A stretch of DNA of 40,793 nucleotides from Cytobacillus sp. S13-E01 (GTDB lineage Bacteria; Bacillota; Bacilli; Bacillales; Bacillaceae_L). The DNA is taken from contig NZ_JARFVC010000037.1 in NCBI RefSeq assembly GCF_029193815.1, positions 1 through 40,793 of the forward strand, in the 5' to 3' direction. The position numbers were made by a program, and so were the translations under genes. This document shows positions 29,824-40,783 of this stretch, in pieces. The notes under the pieces are model-generated. The model made no database searches and was not told the origin of the DNA. It saw only the letters and a list, made by a program, of their open reading frames with translations. Positions within the stretch are counted from its first letter, which is position 1. Each line of letters starts with the position of its first letter.

Positions 29824-30924
29824 ATGGCATTAACAGCAGGAATAGTAGGTCTTCCAAATGTCGGAAAATCAACACTTTTTAATGCAATTACACAAGCGGG
29901 TGCAGAATCTGCAAACTATCCGTTCTGTACAATTGATCCGAATGTTGGAATAGTAGAGGTTCCTGATCATCGTTTAAATAAATTAACTGAGCTTGTAAAG
30001 CCTAAAAAAACAGTTCCAACAGCATTTGAATTCACAGATATTGCTGGAATTGTAAAAGGTGCTAGTAAGGGTGAGGGATTAGGTAATAAGTTCCTATCAC
30101 ATATTCGTCAAGTTGATGCAATTTGTCATGTTGTTCGTTGTTTTGCCGATGATAATATTACACATGTTTCTGGAAAAGTCGACCCAATTGATGATATTGA
30201 AGTAATCAATCTTGAACTCATTTTAGCTGACTTAGAATCTGTTGAAAAGCGAATGGACCGTGTAGGTAAATTGGCGAAACAAAAAGATAAGGATGCTGTC
30301 TATGAGCATGAAGCTCTAGTAAAATTAAAAGAGGCATTCGAAAATGATATGCCAGCACGTACGGTTGAATTCACAGAAGAACAAATGAAATATGTAAAGG
30401 CGTTACACCTTCTAACAATTAAACCTGTTCTTTATGTTGCAAATGTGAGTGAAGATGATGTAGTTGATCCATCTTCAAATGAATATGTTAAAGTGGTCCG
30501 TGAATTTGCTGATAAAGATAATGCAGAAGTTATTGTTATTTGTGCAAAAATCGAGTCAGAAATTGCTGAACTGGATAGTGATGAAAAAGCGATGTTCCTA
30601 GAAGAAGTTGGGATTCCTGAATCAGGGCTAGATCAATTAATTCGCGCTTCCTATAATCTACTTGGATTAGCAACCTATTTTACTGCTGGAGAACAGGAGG
30701 TCCGTGCATGGACATTCCGAACAGGCATGAAGGCTCCGCAATGCGCAGGGATTATTCACACAGATTTTGAACGTGGATTTATTCGCGCGGAAACTGTTTC
30801 TTATGAAGATTTACTTGCCAATGGCACGATGGGTGCTGCACGTGAAGCAGGCAAAGTCCGCCTTGAAGGCAAGGAATATATCGTTAAAGATGGCGATGTC
30901 ATTCATTTCCGTTTTAACGTGTAA
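29824..30924 (+). CDS. ychF: Redox-regulated ATPase YchF
   Basis: A 366-residue Obg-family P-loop protein that, unlike its relatives, prefers ATP; it is associated with ribosomes and stress responses. The G1 loop is GLPNVGKST (9-17), with DIAGIVKGASKGEGLGNKFL as G3 with the switch region, a coiled-coil region, and a C-terminal TGS domain ending KDGDVIHFRFNV. The ATG at 29824 gives the canonical MALTAGIVGLPNVG start and family length; the GTG at 29812 lies in the AGAGGAG ribosome site. Confidence 0.97.
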   Translation: MALTAGIVGLPNVGKSTLFNAITQAGAESANYPFCTIDPNVGIVEVPDHRLNKLTELVKPKKTVPTAFEFTDIAGIVKGASKGEGLGNKFLSHIRQVDAICHVVRCFADDNITHVSGKVDPIDDIEVINLELILADLESVEKRMDRVGKLAKQKDKDAVYEHEALVKLKEAFENDMPARTVEFTEEQMKYVKALHLLTIKPVLYVANVSEDDVVDPSSNEYVKVVREFADKDNAEVIVICAKIESEIAELDSDEKAMFLEEVGIPESGLDQLIRASYNLLGLATYFTAGEQEVRAWTFRTGMKAPQCAGIIHTDFERGFIRAETVSYEDLLANGTMGAAREAGKVRLEGKEYIVKDGDVIHFRFNV

Positions 30925-30931
30925 TAAAGAT

Positions 30932-30968
30932 AAAAACCTCAGTCTACAATTATAGACCGAGGTTTTTT
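30932..30968 (+). terminator. Terminator after ychF
   Basis: AAAAACCTCAGTCTA and TAGACCGAGGTTTTTT pair with one mismatch, loop CAATTA. A and T flanks make it potentially bidirectional. Confidence 0.92.
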
Positions 30969-31008
30969 GCTTTTGAAAGATTACAAAAACAAAAGGATTT
31001 TTATTATC

Positions 31009-31037
31009 TTGCAGTACACAATTGATTATGGTATAAT
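31009..31037 (+). promoter_or_regulatory. rpsF operon promoter
   Basis: TTGCAG (31009-31014), 17 bp, TATAAT (31032-31037), followed by a 70-nt leader that holds the S6:S18 motif. Confidence 0.8.
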
Positions 31038-31044
31038 TTGTTCC

Positions 31045-31105
31045 TGTGAGTAATTTAAAAGATTGCTCCTTGCCCTATAATGGGCCGTTAGTCCAAAAGG
31101 AGGTG
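31045..31105 (+). promoter_or_regulatory. S6:S18 autoregulatory leader
   Basis: The rpsF leader contains the hairpin GCCC-TATAAT-GGGC (31072-31085) followed by CCGTTAGTCC. A conserved CCG next to a hairpin that mimics the S6:S18 site on 16S rRNA is the known feature of this regulatory motif, by which the S6-S18 complex represses its own operon. The identification rests on the CCG, the hairpin and the gene context, without a covariance-model search. Confidence 0.65.
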
Positions 31106-31111
31106 AACGTG

Positions 31112-31399
31112 ATGAGAAAATACGAAATTATGTATATCATCCGTCCAAACATTGATGATGAAGCGAAAAAAGCTTTAGTAGAGCGTTTTAATGGCGTTTT
31201 AACTGACAATGGTGCGGAGATTACAAACGTTAAAGAAATGGGTAAACGTCGTCTTGCTTATGAAATCAACGATTTCCGTGATGGTTACTACATGCTTATT
31301 AACATAATGTCGAATGCTCAAGCTGTTAACGAGTTTGATCGTTTAGCTAAAATCAGTGAAGACATTATCCGTCAAATCATTATTAGAGTAGAAGAGTAA
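31112..31399 (+). CDS. rpsF: 30S ribosomal protein S6
   Basis: 95 residues from [13 protein letters not shown], complete and with the family's [14 protein letters not shown] core. The ATG at 31112 has AAAAGGAGGTGA; an upstream GTG at 31046 would add the regulatory leader to the protein and is rejected. S6 binds S18 on the platform of the 30S subunit, which fits the rpsF-ssb-rpsR operon. Confidence 0.97.
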   Translation: MRKYEIMYIIRPNIDDEAKKALVERFNGVLTDNGAEITNVKEMGKRRLAYEINDFRDGYYMLINIMSNAQAVNEFDRLAKISEDIIRQIIIRVEE

Positions 31400-31450
31400 G
31401 GAAATAAGGACAGTATGTTCTTTTTGAATAGCTTGTAAGGAGTGGTTCTG

Positions 31451-31972
31451 ATGATGAATCGCGTAATTCTCGTTGGCAGACTTACGAAGGATCCTGAATT
31501 AAAGTATACCCAAAGTGGAGTAGCTGTAGCATCGTTTACTTTAGCTGTTAACAGACCGTTTACAAACCAGCAAGGTGAACGTGAAGCGGATTTCATTAGT
31601 TGTGTAGTTTGGCGTAAACCTGCAGAAAACGTTGCAAACTTTCTTAAAAAAGGCAGTTTAGCGGGTGTTGATGGCAGAGTTCAAACGCGTAATTTTGAAG
31701 GCCAAGATGGTAAACGTGTATATATTACTGAAGTTGTTGCTGAAAGTGTCCAATTTCTAGAGCCTAGGAATAGTGGTGGCAATGATCAACAACGCAGCGG
31801 TGGCGGTAACTACGGTGGATCACCACAAGGACAAGGGTATTCTTACGGACAACAAGATCAGAACCAACAGAAACAACGTAATAATAACCAAGGATATACT
31901 CGAGTTGATGACGATCCATTTGCAAATGATGGACAACCAATTGACATTTCAGATGATGACTTGCCATTTTAG
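31451..31972 (+). CDS. ssb: Single-stranded DNA-binding protein SsbA
   Basis: A 173-residue SSB with an OB fold (about 1-105, [17 protein letters not shown] ... [15 protein letters not shown]), a Gly/Gln/Asn-rich disordered linker and the acidic tip DDDLPF that recruits replication and repair proteins. The start at 31451 follows TAAGGAG and matches B. subtilis SsbA in length. It is embedded between two ribosomal protein genes, the normal Firmicute arrangement that couples SSB supply to growth. Confidence 0.97.
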   Translation: MMNRVILVGRLTKDPELKYTQSGVAVASFTLAVNRPFTNQQGEREADFISCVVWRKPAENVANFLKKGSLAGVDGRVQTRNFEGQDGKRVYITEVVAESVQFLEPRNSGGNDQQRSGGGNYGGSPQGQGYSYGQQDQNQQKQRNNNQGYTRVDDDPFANDGQPIDISDDDLPF

Positions 31973-32019
31973 GCCGACCATATATTCTTAAAAATTAAAA
32001 GTGAAAGGAGGCGTATCAC

Positions 32020-32262
32020 ATGGCAGGAGGACGTAGAGGTGGACGTGGAGCAAAGCGTCGTAAAGTGTGTTTCTTTACATCACACGGAATCACTCATATC
32101 GACTATAAAGATCTTGACGTGTTAAAACGTTTTATTTCAGAGCGTGGTAAAATTTTACCACGTCGTGTAACAGGTACTAGCGCTAAATATCAACGTAAAC
32201 TAACAGTTGCGATCAAACGCGCTCGTCAAATGGCTTTATTACCATATGTAACTGGTGAATAA
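32020..32262 (+). CDS. rpsR: 30S ribosomal protein S18
   Basis: 80 residues, basic, with the S18 core [20 protein letters not shown] and C-terminal [12 protein letters not shown]. One cysteine (RRKVCFFT) remains, so it is not the four-cysteine zinc form. The ATG at 32020 follows AAAGGAGG. Last gene of the rpsF operon. Confidence 0.97.
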   Translation: MAGGRRGGRGAKRRKVCFFTSHGITHIDYKDLDVLKRFISERGKILPRRVTGTSAKYQRKLTVAIKRARQMALLPYVTGE

Positions 32263-32270
32263 TAGCATTC

Positions 32271-32301
32271 AAAAGCAGTGAGTACTCCTCACTGCTTTTT
32301 T
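32271..32301 (+). terminator. Terminator after rpsR
   Basis: AAAAGCAGTGAG and CTCACTGCTTTTTT form a 12-bp stem with a TACTC loop, ending the rpsF-ssb-rpsR operon. Confidence 0.95.
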
Positions 32302-32360
32302 AATTGATAAGGAATTTATAAAATTGTAAGGTTGTGTATAACTTCGTGTCTTTGTCTATC

Positions 32361-32511
32361 TACGTCTAGCTCCAGCGCCCAACGACTAGTGGACTTCCCT
32401 CACCTCCTTACGATAAGTCAACATCGAATCGCTATCGCTCTTTCGTATTTCCTTTATCTCATGCGGCTCAGTCCAGTCCATACGTCCCTAAACGGGGCGC
32501 TTGCGCTTTTG
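32361..32511 (+). repeat. Dispersed repeat R8 (core type B)
   Basis: It starts TACGTCTAGCTCCAGCGCCC and ends AACGGGGCGCTTGCGCTTTT. The core (CGACTAGTGGACTTCCCTC, GATAAGTCAACATCGAATCG, TTTCCTTTATCTCATGCGG) matches R1. It lacks the Bacillaceae-1 module present in R1, and its upstream flank is less like the type A copies. The rest of the gap to yybS is AT-rich. Confidence 0.82.
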
Positions 32512-32700
32512 TTCTTTTTAAAAATGAACAACCGTATAAACTGTATTATTCCACGCTAAAGGGGCAGTAAAACCCCCACTAATTGTAGGTTTAGTTTATA
32601 ATTAATTATAAATTTAACGTACCATTTACAATATATTTTGTTAAATAATTAAATTATAGGGAAAAATGGTTAACAGCTTTTTATTGTATACGCAAGATAG

Positions 32701-32729
32701 TTGAATGGGCTTCGGATTGCGGATAAAAT
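32701..32729 (+). promoter_or_regulatory. Possible yybS promoter
   Basis: TTGAAT (32701-32706), 17 bp, TAAAAT (32724-32729), about 50 bp before the yybS start codon. Both hexamers are imperfect. Confidence 0.45.
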
Positions 32730-32781
32730 AGAATGGTCCCTTCCTTATGGGAATTACTAAGCTTGATCGTGAGGTGAAGAA

Positions 32782-33720
32782 GTGGAAAAAACAAAACAAC
32801 TTACAGAAGGTGCTATATTACTTGCATTATATAGTATATTACTATTACTTTTTTTATACGTTCCATTAGTAGGAATAATCGTCCTATTTGTATTACCATT
32901 ACCCTTTATCATTTACACAATTAGAAATGGAATAAATAATACTGTAGTTTTATTTATCGCTGCGCTATTGTTAACTATTATTCTAGGGTCATTTGCCGCT
33001 TTGCCTCTAACCTTTATGTTTGGCAGTAGCGGAATTGTGCTTGGCTATTTGATTAGAAGTAGAAAAAGTAGATATGGAATATTATTAGGTGGAACGTTAG
33101 TCTACATTATTAATATTGTAATTCTCTATGTTATTGCTGTTACATTGATGAATATTAATGTGATGGATTTAGCACTGACTACCACAAGAGAAACAATGGA
33201 CACTTCATCAGACTTTTTGAAGTCAATAGGCCAACAAGGGAATGAAACAGCCTTACAGCAGTTTGAGGAGGCATTAAAAGTTATTCCTTATTTATTACCT
33301 AGTACATTTCTCATGCTTGCTTTTATACTTGCCTTTTTTACTCAATTGGCATCAATTCCATTTTTAAAGAGGTTAAAAATAGATGTCGAAGCTTGGCCAC
33401 CATTTAGAGATCTGATGTTACCAAAAAGTATATTATGGTATTACTTAATTGTAATGGTCTTGATGTTCTTACAATTTGAAGTTGGAACATTTGGATATAC
33501 TGCAATCATAAATCTCTTTTACATATTGCAGCTTTTAATGATGATTCAAGGAGTATCCTTTATCTTTTATTTTTGTTACCAAAAGGGGATTGTGAAGGGC
33601 ATCCCAATTGCAATAACGATTGTTTCACTCATCTTACCATTTCTCCTTTATATTATTAGAATCTTAGGTATAATTGACTTAGGATTTCAAATTAGAGAAA
33701 AAATTCAACTCAAAAAATAA
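32782..33720 (+). CDS. yybS: YybS family membrane protein (DUF2232)
   Basis: A 312-residue integral membrane protein with about eight hydrophobic segments, starting MEKTKQLTEGAILLALYSIL, the YybS signature start, with a PPFRDLMLPKSILWYY loop near two thirds. It resembles substrate-binding S-components of transporters in overall form, but the ligand is unknown. The start is GTG at 32782 after GAGGTGAAG. It precedes gdpP by 29 bp, as in B. subtilis (yybS-yybT-rplI). Confidence 0.9.
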   Translation: MEKTKQLTEGAILLALYSILLLLFLYVPLVGIIVLFVLPLPFIIYTIRNGINNTVVLFIAALLLTIILGSFAALPLTFMFGSSGIVLGYLIRSRKSRYGILLGGTLVYIINIVILYVIAVTLMNINVMDLALTTTRETMDTSSDFLKSIGQQGNETALQQFEEALKVIPYLLPSTFLMLAFILAFFTQLASIPFLKRLKIDVEAWPPFRDLMLPKSILWYYLIVMVLMFLQFEVGTFGYTAIINLFYILQLLMMIQGVSFIFYFCYQKGIVKGIPIAITIVSLILPFLLYIIRILGIIDLGFQIREKIQLKK

Positions 33721-33749
33721 TGCACCATTGATATTTAGGAGCTGAAATT

Positions 33750-35723
33750 ATGCCTGAATTTTATAAAAAGAAGATATTCCGCTATCCCATTTATGCATTA
33801 ATGCTTATTTCAACAATATTATTGGGAATTACATTTTATTTTAATTGGATTATAGGGTTAGCTTGTTTTCTGCTCCTTGGATTAGTTCTATTTTATCTTT
33901 ATAAGGCAGATTCTATTTTAAATAAAGAAATGGAAAGTTATATTTCAACCTTGTCTTATCGGTTAAAAAAGGTTGGGGAAGAAGCCCTAATGGAAATGCC
34001 GATTGGAATCATGCTGTTTAATGATGACCTCTATATTGAGTGGACAAATCCTTTTATTGCATCTTGCTTTAATGAAGACACATTAGTAGGAAGATCTCTT
34101 TTTGATGTTGGCGAAGTGTTAGTTCCATTGATTAAACAAGAGGTTGAGACAGAAGTGGTTACACTTCACGAACGAAAGTTTAAAGTCATCTTAAAACGTG
34201 ATGAAAGACTATTATACTTCTTTGATGTTACTGAACAGACAGAAATTGAGAAATTGTATGAAAATGAGCGTACGGTATTAGGTGTCATTTTTCTTGATAA
34301 TTATGATGAAGTTACGCAAGGAATGGATGATCAAAGAAAAAGTACCATTAATAGTCAGGTAACCTCGATTCTAAATAAATGGGCTATGGATCATGGTGTC
34401 TATTTAAAAAGAACATCTTCAGAACGTTTCACTGCCGTATTTAATGAACATATTCTAACACATTTAGAGAAAAGTAAATTTGCTATTCTTGATGAGGTAA
34501 GAGAAAAGACAGCAAAAGAAAATATCGCCTTAACATTGAGTATTGGAATTGGAACTGGTGTTTCATCTCTTCCAGAGCTAGGAGCTTTAGCTCAGTCAAG
34601 TTTGGATTTAGCATTAGGAAGAGGTGGAGACCAGGTTGCAGTTAAGCAAACAAATGGAAAGGTTAAGTTTTTTGGTGGTAAAACCAATCCAATGGAAAAA
34701 CGCACAAGAGTACGTGCTCGTGTAATTTCACATGCCCTACGAGAACTTATTAATGAAAGTGATAAAGTCGTGATTATGGGTCATAAATACCCTGATATGG
34801 ATGCTATAGGAGCAGCTATAGGGATATTAAAGGTTGCACAAATCAACCAAACAGATGCCTATATCGTTTTAAATAGTAATGAGATTGATATAGGTGTATC
34901 GCGCTTGATTGAAGAAGTGAAAAATCATCCTGATCTTTGGAGCCATTTTATAAGTCCCGAAGAAGCATTAGAAGTTTCAACTGATGAAACATTACTTGTT
35001 ATAGTAGATACCCATAAACCTTCATTAGTTATTGAAGAACGATTGTTATCAAAGATTGATAATGTGGTTGTAATTGACCATCATCGCCGTGGTGAAGAAT
35101 TTATTGACTCTCCATTACTGGTTTATATGGAACCTTATGCATCTTCAACAGCAGAACTTGTAACCGAGTTATTAGAATATCAACCAAAACGGATGAAAAT
35201 TGATATGCTTGAATCTACAGCATTATTAGCTGGTATTATTGTAGATACAAAAAGTTTTACATTACGTACAGGTTCGCGGACATTTGATGCAGCTTCCTAT
35301 CTTCGCTCACAAGGAGCAGATACAGTTCTTGTACAGAAATTTTTAAAAGAAAATATTGAACATTTTAATAAACGTGCTAAATTAGTAGGAAATGCCTCTA
35401 TTTATAAACAAGGTATTGCTATCTCAAAAGGTGATCCAGATGAAGCATATGATCAAGTACTAATTGCTCAAGCGGCTGATACACTGTTAGCGATGAACGG
35501 AGTTGTTGCTTCTTTTGTAATATCTGCACGAAATGACCTTTTAATTGGCGTAAGTGCACGTTCACTTGGAGAAGTTAATGTCCAAGTAATCATGGAAAGT
35601 CTTGAAGGCGGCGGACACTTAACAAACGCTGCAACACAATTGCTGAATGTTACAATAGATGAGGTAGAAGGAAGATTAAAAGCTGCAATAGACGATTATT
35701 TAGAAGGAGGGAAAAAATCATGA
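33750..35723 (+). CDS. gdpP: Cyclic-di-AMP phosphodiesterase GdpP
   Basis: A 657-residue membrane enzyme that hydrolyses cyclic di-AMP. Two N-terminal membrane segments (about 11-55) are followed by a PAS-like domain (about 75-165), a degenerate GGDEF domain (about 170-300) and a DHH/DHHA1 phosphodiesterase. Metal-binding motifs are intact: [11 protein letters not shown] (Asp349, Asp351), VDTHKP (Asp420) and IDHHRR (443-448); the DHHA1 loop is [10 protein letters not shown]. It overlaps rplI by 4 bp (ATGA). Levels of c-di-AMP control osmolyte transport and cell-wall state in this group. Confidence 0.97.
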   Translation: MPEFYKKKIFRYPIYALMLISTILLGITFYFNWIIGLACFLLLGLVLFYLYKADSILNKEMESYISTLSYRLKKVGEEALMEMPIGIMLFNDDLYIEWTNPFIASCFNEDTLVGRSLFDVGEVLVPLIKQEVETEVVTLHERKFKVILKRDERLLYFFDVTEQTEIEKLYENERTVLGVIFLDNYDEVTQGMDDQRKSTINSQVTSILNKWAMDHGVYLKRTSSERFTAVFNEHILTHLEKSKFAILDEVREKTAKENIALTLSIGIGTGVSSLPELGALAQSSLDLALGRGGDQVAVKQTNGKVKFFGGKTNPMEKRTRVRARVISHALRELINESDKVVIMGHKYPDMDAIGAAIGILKVAQINQTDAYIVLNSNEIDIGVSRLIEEVKNHPDLWSHFISPEEALEVSTDETLLVIVDTHKPSLVIEERLLSKIDNVVVIDHHRRGEEFIDSPLLVYMEPYASSTAELVTELLEYQPKRMKIDMLESTALLAGIIVDTKSFTLRTGSRTFDAASYLRSQGADTVLVQKFLKENIEHFNKRAKLVGNASIYKQGIAISKGDPDEAYDQVLIAQAADTLLAMNGVVASFVISARNDLLIGVSARSLGEVNVQVIMESLEGGGHLTNAATQLLNVTIDEVEGRLKAAIDDYLEGGKKS

Positions 35724-36166
35724 AAGTGATTTTTCTAAAAGATGTGAAAGGTAAAGGAAATAAAGGTGAAGTGAAAAATGTTTCAGATGGATACGCACAT
35801 AACTTCTTGATTAAACAAGGGGTAGCGATTGAAGCAACACCTGGTAATATTAAAATGCTGGATGCACAGAAAAATAAAGTTAAACAAGAGGCTGCAGAAG
35901 AATTAGAGCAGTCTAAACAATTAAAAGAAAAACTTGAGTCATTAACAATTGAGTTAACCGCTAAAGCTGGCGATGGGGGCCGTTTATTTGGTTCAGTAAC
36001 AAGTAAACAAATTGCAGATGAACTTTCTAAAAAACATAAAATTAAAATTGATAAGCGGAAATTTGATTTGCCGGATGGAATAAGGTCTTTAGGCTTTACA
36101 AATGTTCCTCTTAAACTACACCCAGAAGTGACTGCTTCTGTTAAGGTTCAAGTTAAAGAGCAGTAA
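35720..36166 (+). CDS. rplI: 50S ribosomal protein L9
   Basis: 148 residues with the N-terminal RNA-binding signature [20 protein letters not shown], a long connecting helix (about 40-75) and the C-terminal domain ([16 protein letters not shown]). The ATG at 35720 overlaps the gdpP stop, with AAGGAGGG upstream. The gap to dnaC (36167-36570) holds repeat R9 and no other gene. Confidence 0.97.
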   Translation: MKVIFLKDVKGKGNKGEVKNVSDGYAHNFLIKQGVAIEATPGNIKMLDAQKNKVKQEAAEELEQSKQLKEKLESLTIELTAKAGDGGRLFGSVTSKQIADELSKKHKIKIDKRKFDLPDGIRSLGFTNVPLKLHPEVTASVKVQVKEQ

Positions 36167-36307
36167 TTACCATTGAAATAAAGCTTTCTTATCATATAAA
36201 ATAGTGAAATGTGATTTTGTTATAAATACAGGTCACATTTTTCTTATATAATGAGCGTACAAGATAAAAATAGACTATTAGATATATAGAATGTAACTTT
36301 GTTTAAA

Positions 36308-36532
36308 AAGATAAGAAAGTATAAAAGTTTGTACTTAGTTATAGTGTCTAGCTCCGGGCGCCATCGGACCTGAGGTCATAAGACAATCCCTTCCCGAAGG
36401 CAACAAACGCCTTCAGTCAGGGCTCGTCTTATGCTTGACTTGCACAGGATGTGCTGATGTCGATGTTCGCCACAGGACGTGGCGGGTTTTAATCGACGCG
36501 CCGAAAGGCGGGCGCGCCTTGCGCTTTTCTTA
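36308..36532 (+). repeat. Dispersed repeat R9 (type A with Bacillaceae-1 module)
   Basis: Flank GATAAGAAAGTATAAAAGTT, left end, GAGGTCATAAGACAATCCC core with GAAGGC/GCCTTC stem, then the same module as R6: GCAC-AGGAT-GTGC (36442-36454) and GCCAC-AGGAC-GTGGC (36469-36483). The right end is GGCGGGCGCGCCTTGCGC, the GCGCGCC variant also seen in the minimal copy R3. It ends about 39 bp before the dnaC start. Confidence 0.88.
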
Positions 36533-36570
36533 CAATATCTCTATAAACAAAAGGGGAGAGTGGAGATAAT

Positions 36571-37935
36571 ATGAGTACCCTTCTTGCTGATCGTATTCCT
36601 CCGCAAAATATTGAGGCAGAGCAGGCTGTGTTAGGGGCCATTTTTCTAGAGCCAGCTTCATTAACATTAGCTTCTGAGATTTTAATACCAGAGGATTTTT
36701 ACCGTGCAACACATCAAAAAATATTTAATGCAATGCTTACTCTTAATGATAAAGGCGAACCAGTCGATCTAATTACAGTTACGTCGGAATTAGCAGATGT
36801 AAAACTATTAGAAGAAATTGGTGGTGTATCCTATTTAAGTGATATTGCTAATTCTGTTCCAACAGCAGCTAACATAGAATATTATGCGAAAATAATTGAA
36901 GAGAAATCAATTCTCCGACGATTAATTAGGACAGCAACTACAATAGCTCAAGATGGATATTCACGTGAAGATGAAGTTGAAGCCCTGCTTAGCGAAGCGG
37001 AAAAGACGATCATGGAAGTAGCCCAAAGAAAAAATGCGGGTGCATTCCAAAATATAAGAGATGTTCTCGTTCAGACCTATGATAATATAGAAGAACTTAC
37101 AAACCGTAAAGGTGATATTACCGGTATTCCGACGGGATTTACAGAATTAGATCGGATGACCGCCGGTTTTCAACGAAATGATTTAATTATTGTTGCGGCA
37201 CGTCCATCAGTAGGTAAAACGGCCTTTGCCTTAAATATCGCTCAAAATGTGGCTACTAAAACAGATGAGAATGTCGCTATTTTCAGCCTTGAGATGGGTG
37301 CTGAGCAACTTGTTATGAGGATGTTGTGTGCCGAAGGAAATATTAATGCGCAAAACCTCCGTACAGGTGCTTTAACAGCAGAGGACTGGAGTAAGCTCAC
37401 AATGGCAATGGGAAGCCTCTCTAATTCAGGGATTTTTATTGATGATACACCTGGTATACGTATAAGCGACATTCGTTCAAAATGTCGACGCTTAAAACAA
37501 GAAACTGGCCTAGGTATGATTTTAATCGACTATTTGCAGCTTATTCAAGGTTCTGGCCGAAGTGGTGAAAACCGTCAACAGGAAGTTTCGGAAATCTCTC
37601 GTTCTTTAAAAGAATTAGCTCGTGAACTCAAGGTGCCTGTTATTGCCCTTTCACAGTTATCACGTGGAGTCGAACAAAGACAGGATAAACGCCCAATGAT
37701 GTCGGATATTCGTGAATCTGGAAGTATTGAGCAGGATGCCGATATTGTCGCGTTTTTATACCGTGACGATTATTACGATAAGGAATCTGAGAATAAGAAC
37801 ATTATTGAAATCATTATTGCAAAGCAACGTAATGGTCCAGTTGGCACTGTCGCCTTAGCTTTTGTAAAAGAATATAATAAATTCGTTAACTTAGAGCGGC
37901 GATTTGATGACACAGATATGCCACCAGGTGCATAG
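36571..37935 (+). CDS. dnaC: Replicative DNA helicase (DnaB family, DnaC in Bacillus naming)
   Basis: A 454-residue hexameric helicase. The N-terminal domain (IPPQNIEAEQAVLGAIFL) binds primase; a linker precedes the RecA-like motor with Walker A ARPSVGKTA (210-218), Walker B MILIDYLQLI and the DnaB motif SQLSRGVEQR. The ATG at 36571 follows AAGGGGAGA. In B. subtilis the gene also lies between rplI and purA. Confidence 0.97.
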   Translation: MSTLLADRIPPQNIEAEQAVLGAIFLEPASLTLASEILIPEDFYRATHQKIFNAMLTLNDKGEPVDLITVTSELADVKLLEEIGGVSYLSDIANSVPTAANIEYYAKIIEEKSILRRLIRTATTIAQDGYSREDEVEALLSEAEKTIMEVAQRKNAGAFQNIRDVLVQTYDNIEELTNRKGDITGIPTGFTELDRMTAGFQRNDLIIVAARPSVGKTAFALNIAQNVATKTDENVAIFSLEMGAEQLVMRMLCAEGNINAQNLRTGALTAEDWSKLTMAMGSLSNSGIFIDDTPGIRISDIRSKCRRLKQETGLGMILIDYLQLIQGSGRSGENRQQEVSEISRSLKELARELKVPVIALSQLSRGVEQRQDKRPMMSDIRESGSIEQDADIVAFLYRDDYYDKESENKNIIEIIIAKQRNGPVGTVALAFVKEYNKFVNLERRFDDTDMPPGA

Positions 37936-37944
37936 AATAGTGGA

Positions 37945-37977
37945 AGGACCTTTTCAAATGAGAGGGTTCTTTTTTTA
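37945..37977 (+). terminator. Terminator after dnaC
   Basis: AAGGACCTTTT and GAGAGGGTTCT pair over ten positions with some G-T pairs, loop CAAAT, followed by TTTTTTT. Confidence 0.85.
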
Positions 37978-38015
37978 TATTATAGGATAAAATAGTTATG
38001 AACAGTTCAAATTAC

Positions 38016-38059
38016 TAATACGAACGAATAATATAATTACTAATTAAACGTTCGTGTTT
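38016..38059. promoter_or_regulatory. Likely PurR operator (paired PurBoxes)
   Basis: ACGAACG (38020-38026) and its inverted partner CGTTCGT (38049-38055) stand just upstream of the purA -35. The Bacillus PurBox has a CGAAC core and works as an inverted pair with 16-17 bp between boxes; aligned that way the spacing here is about 18. The core bases match but the flanks are imperfect. Confidence 0.55.
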
Positions 38060-38061
38060 TA

Positions 38062-38090
38062 TTGACTTTACTATATGAAATTGATACACT
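38062..38090 (+). promoter_or_regulatory. purA promoter
   Basis: TTGACT (38062-38067), 17 bp, TACACT (38085-38090). It overlaps the downstream edge of the proposed PurR operator. Confidence 0.7.
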
Positions 38091-38114
38091 TAGTTTGTTT
38101 GATTGAGAAAATGA

Positions 38115-39440
<1,326 letters not shown>

Positions 39441-39449
39441 TGAAATAGA

Positions 39450-39490
39450 CCCTTTTAGTACAGATTGTATTGTGCTAAAAGGGCCTTTTT
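39450..39490 (+). terminator. Terminator after purA
   Basis: CCCTTTTAGTAC and GTGCTAAAAGGG form a 12-bp stem (one G-T pair) with a loop of 10 nt, followed by CCTTTTTATTT. Confidence 0.93.
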
Positions 39491-39540
39491 ATTTAAGAGG
39501 TTAATTGTAAAATGAAATGCATAGAGAAAATATAAAAAAT

Positions 39541-39598
39541 CATGTAGATGCGATATACTTAAAAGTGACCAAACCAATAAGTAAGGAGCATCTACATG
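39541..39598 (+). promoter_or_regulatory. Start-codon hairpin and internal promoter of the IS30 element
   Basis: CATGTAGATGC (39541-39551) and GCATCTACATG (39588-39598) are a perfect 11-bp inverted repeat; the right arm includes the transposase start codon and abuts the TAAGGAG ribosome site (39581-39587). A possible -10, TATACT (39554-39559), lies between the arms, so transcripts from it would lack the left arm. Read-through from purA would carry both arms and fold. Confidence 0.6.
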
Positions 39599-40660
39599 AA
39601 CAATACTAATTTTACCACAACCGAAAGAAGCTTTAAACACCTGACAGATATTCACAGAGGACGACTTGAGGAAATGGCAAGGCAAGGCACCTACACGCAA
39701 GCTGAAATGGCACAAGAGCTAAATGTAAGTCAATCAACGATATCACGAGAACTAAAACGTGGTAGAACGCGTCAAATGGCATCTAATCGAACATATTACG
39801 ATCGCTACCTGGCTGATTCCGGAGCACGTGTTTATCATGAAAACAGGCAATCATGTCATGCAAAAGACTTCCATAAATACTCGGAGGGTTTCTTTAAGGA
39901 ATTACCAAAGGCCATCATTTCTACTAAGAAACAGCCACGTGAACATAGTATTGATACCTTTGTCCACACGTATCGAAAGGACCATCCAGATGAACATGTA
40001 CCTTGTACGAAGACGGTTTATACGTTAATTGGTCAAGGCGTTCTATCTATCCGTAATATTGATTTACCAATGAAAACGCGGATGCGGCCACGAAAGAAAC
40101 AACCTTCTGAGCCAAAAGGTAAAAATACAAAACATCTCGGTCGAAGTATAGAAGAAAGAGACGCCTCTGTACTTTCACGAGAAGAAACTGGTCATTGGGA
40201 AGTTGACCTGGTAATTGGTAAAAAGACAAAAGGAGAACCAGTTATTTTGACAATGGTTGAGAGGAAATCTCGCTTCCTCTTGACGAAAAAGATTTGGGGT
40301 AAAGATGCGGAAACAGTTCAAGCTGCAACCTTACAATTGATGAAGAAACATGGATTAGAAGATTTCAAATCACTTACAACTGATAATGGATCAGAGTTTT
40401 CTACACTTTCTCTTATTGAAGAAAAAGAACCAGCCGTACAAGTGTTCTTTACGCACGCTTTTGCTTCATGGGAAAAAGGCACAAATGAGCGACACAACGG
40501 ACTTTTAAGGGAGTTCATACCAAAAGGAGAGTCACTAAGGACTCTTACTTATAGCGACTTACAAATGTACACAGACGCTATTAATAATCGACCTAGAAAA
40601 ATACTAGGCTACCAAACACCTGAGCAATGTATAGATCGTGAACTACATAGTGTAGCTTAA
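39596..40660 (+). mobile_element. IS30-family transposase gene (insertion sequence)
   Basis: A 354-residue DDE transposase. An N-terminal helix-turn-helix (TQAEMAQELNVSQSTISREL, about 34-53) precedes the rve/integrase core with HWEVDLVIG (Asp204), LTTDNGSEF (Asp263) and WEKGTNERHNG (Glu298). The C-terminal NNRPRKILGYQTPEQCI is the IS30-family ending. The frame is intact, so it could be active. It is inserted after the purA terminator. Terminal inverted repeats and target duplication could not be found, and the right end probably lies outside the window. Confidence 0.92.
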
Positions 40661-40783
40661 TTTTTCCTTTTGTTGGTCAGATAGAATAAGTCTTGGAGGA
40701 GAGTTTATCAAGAGCCGCTACGCTCTTCCTCTTGACAAACTCTCCTCCAAGACTACAAAAAGCCATGCCAACAAAAGGAAAAA
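40661..40783. repeat. Nested palindrome downstream of the IS30 transposase
   Basis: Outer arms TTTTTCCTTTTGTTGG (40661-40676) and CCAACAAAAGGAAAAA (40768-40783) are a perfect 16-bp inverted repeat. Inner 26-bp arms (40689-40714 and 40729-40754) match at 25 positions. It starts one base after the transposase stop codon and fills the rest of the window. It could be a strong terminator or a small inserted palindromic element. Confidence 0.8.

Noticed and set aside
32332-32559. 75-codon open frame after rpsR
   Set aside because: It is the translation of repeat R8; the similar R1 also gives a frame by chance.
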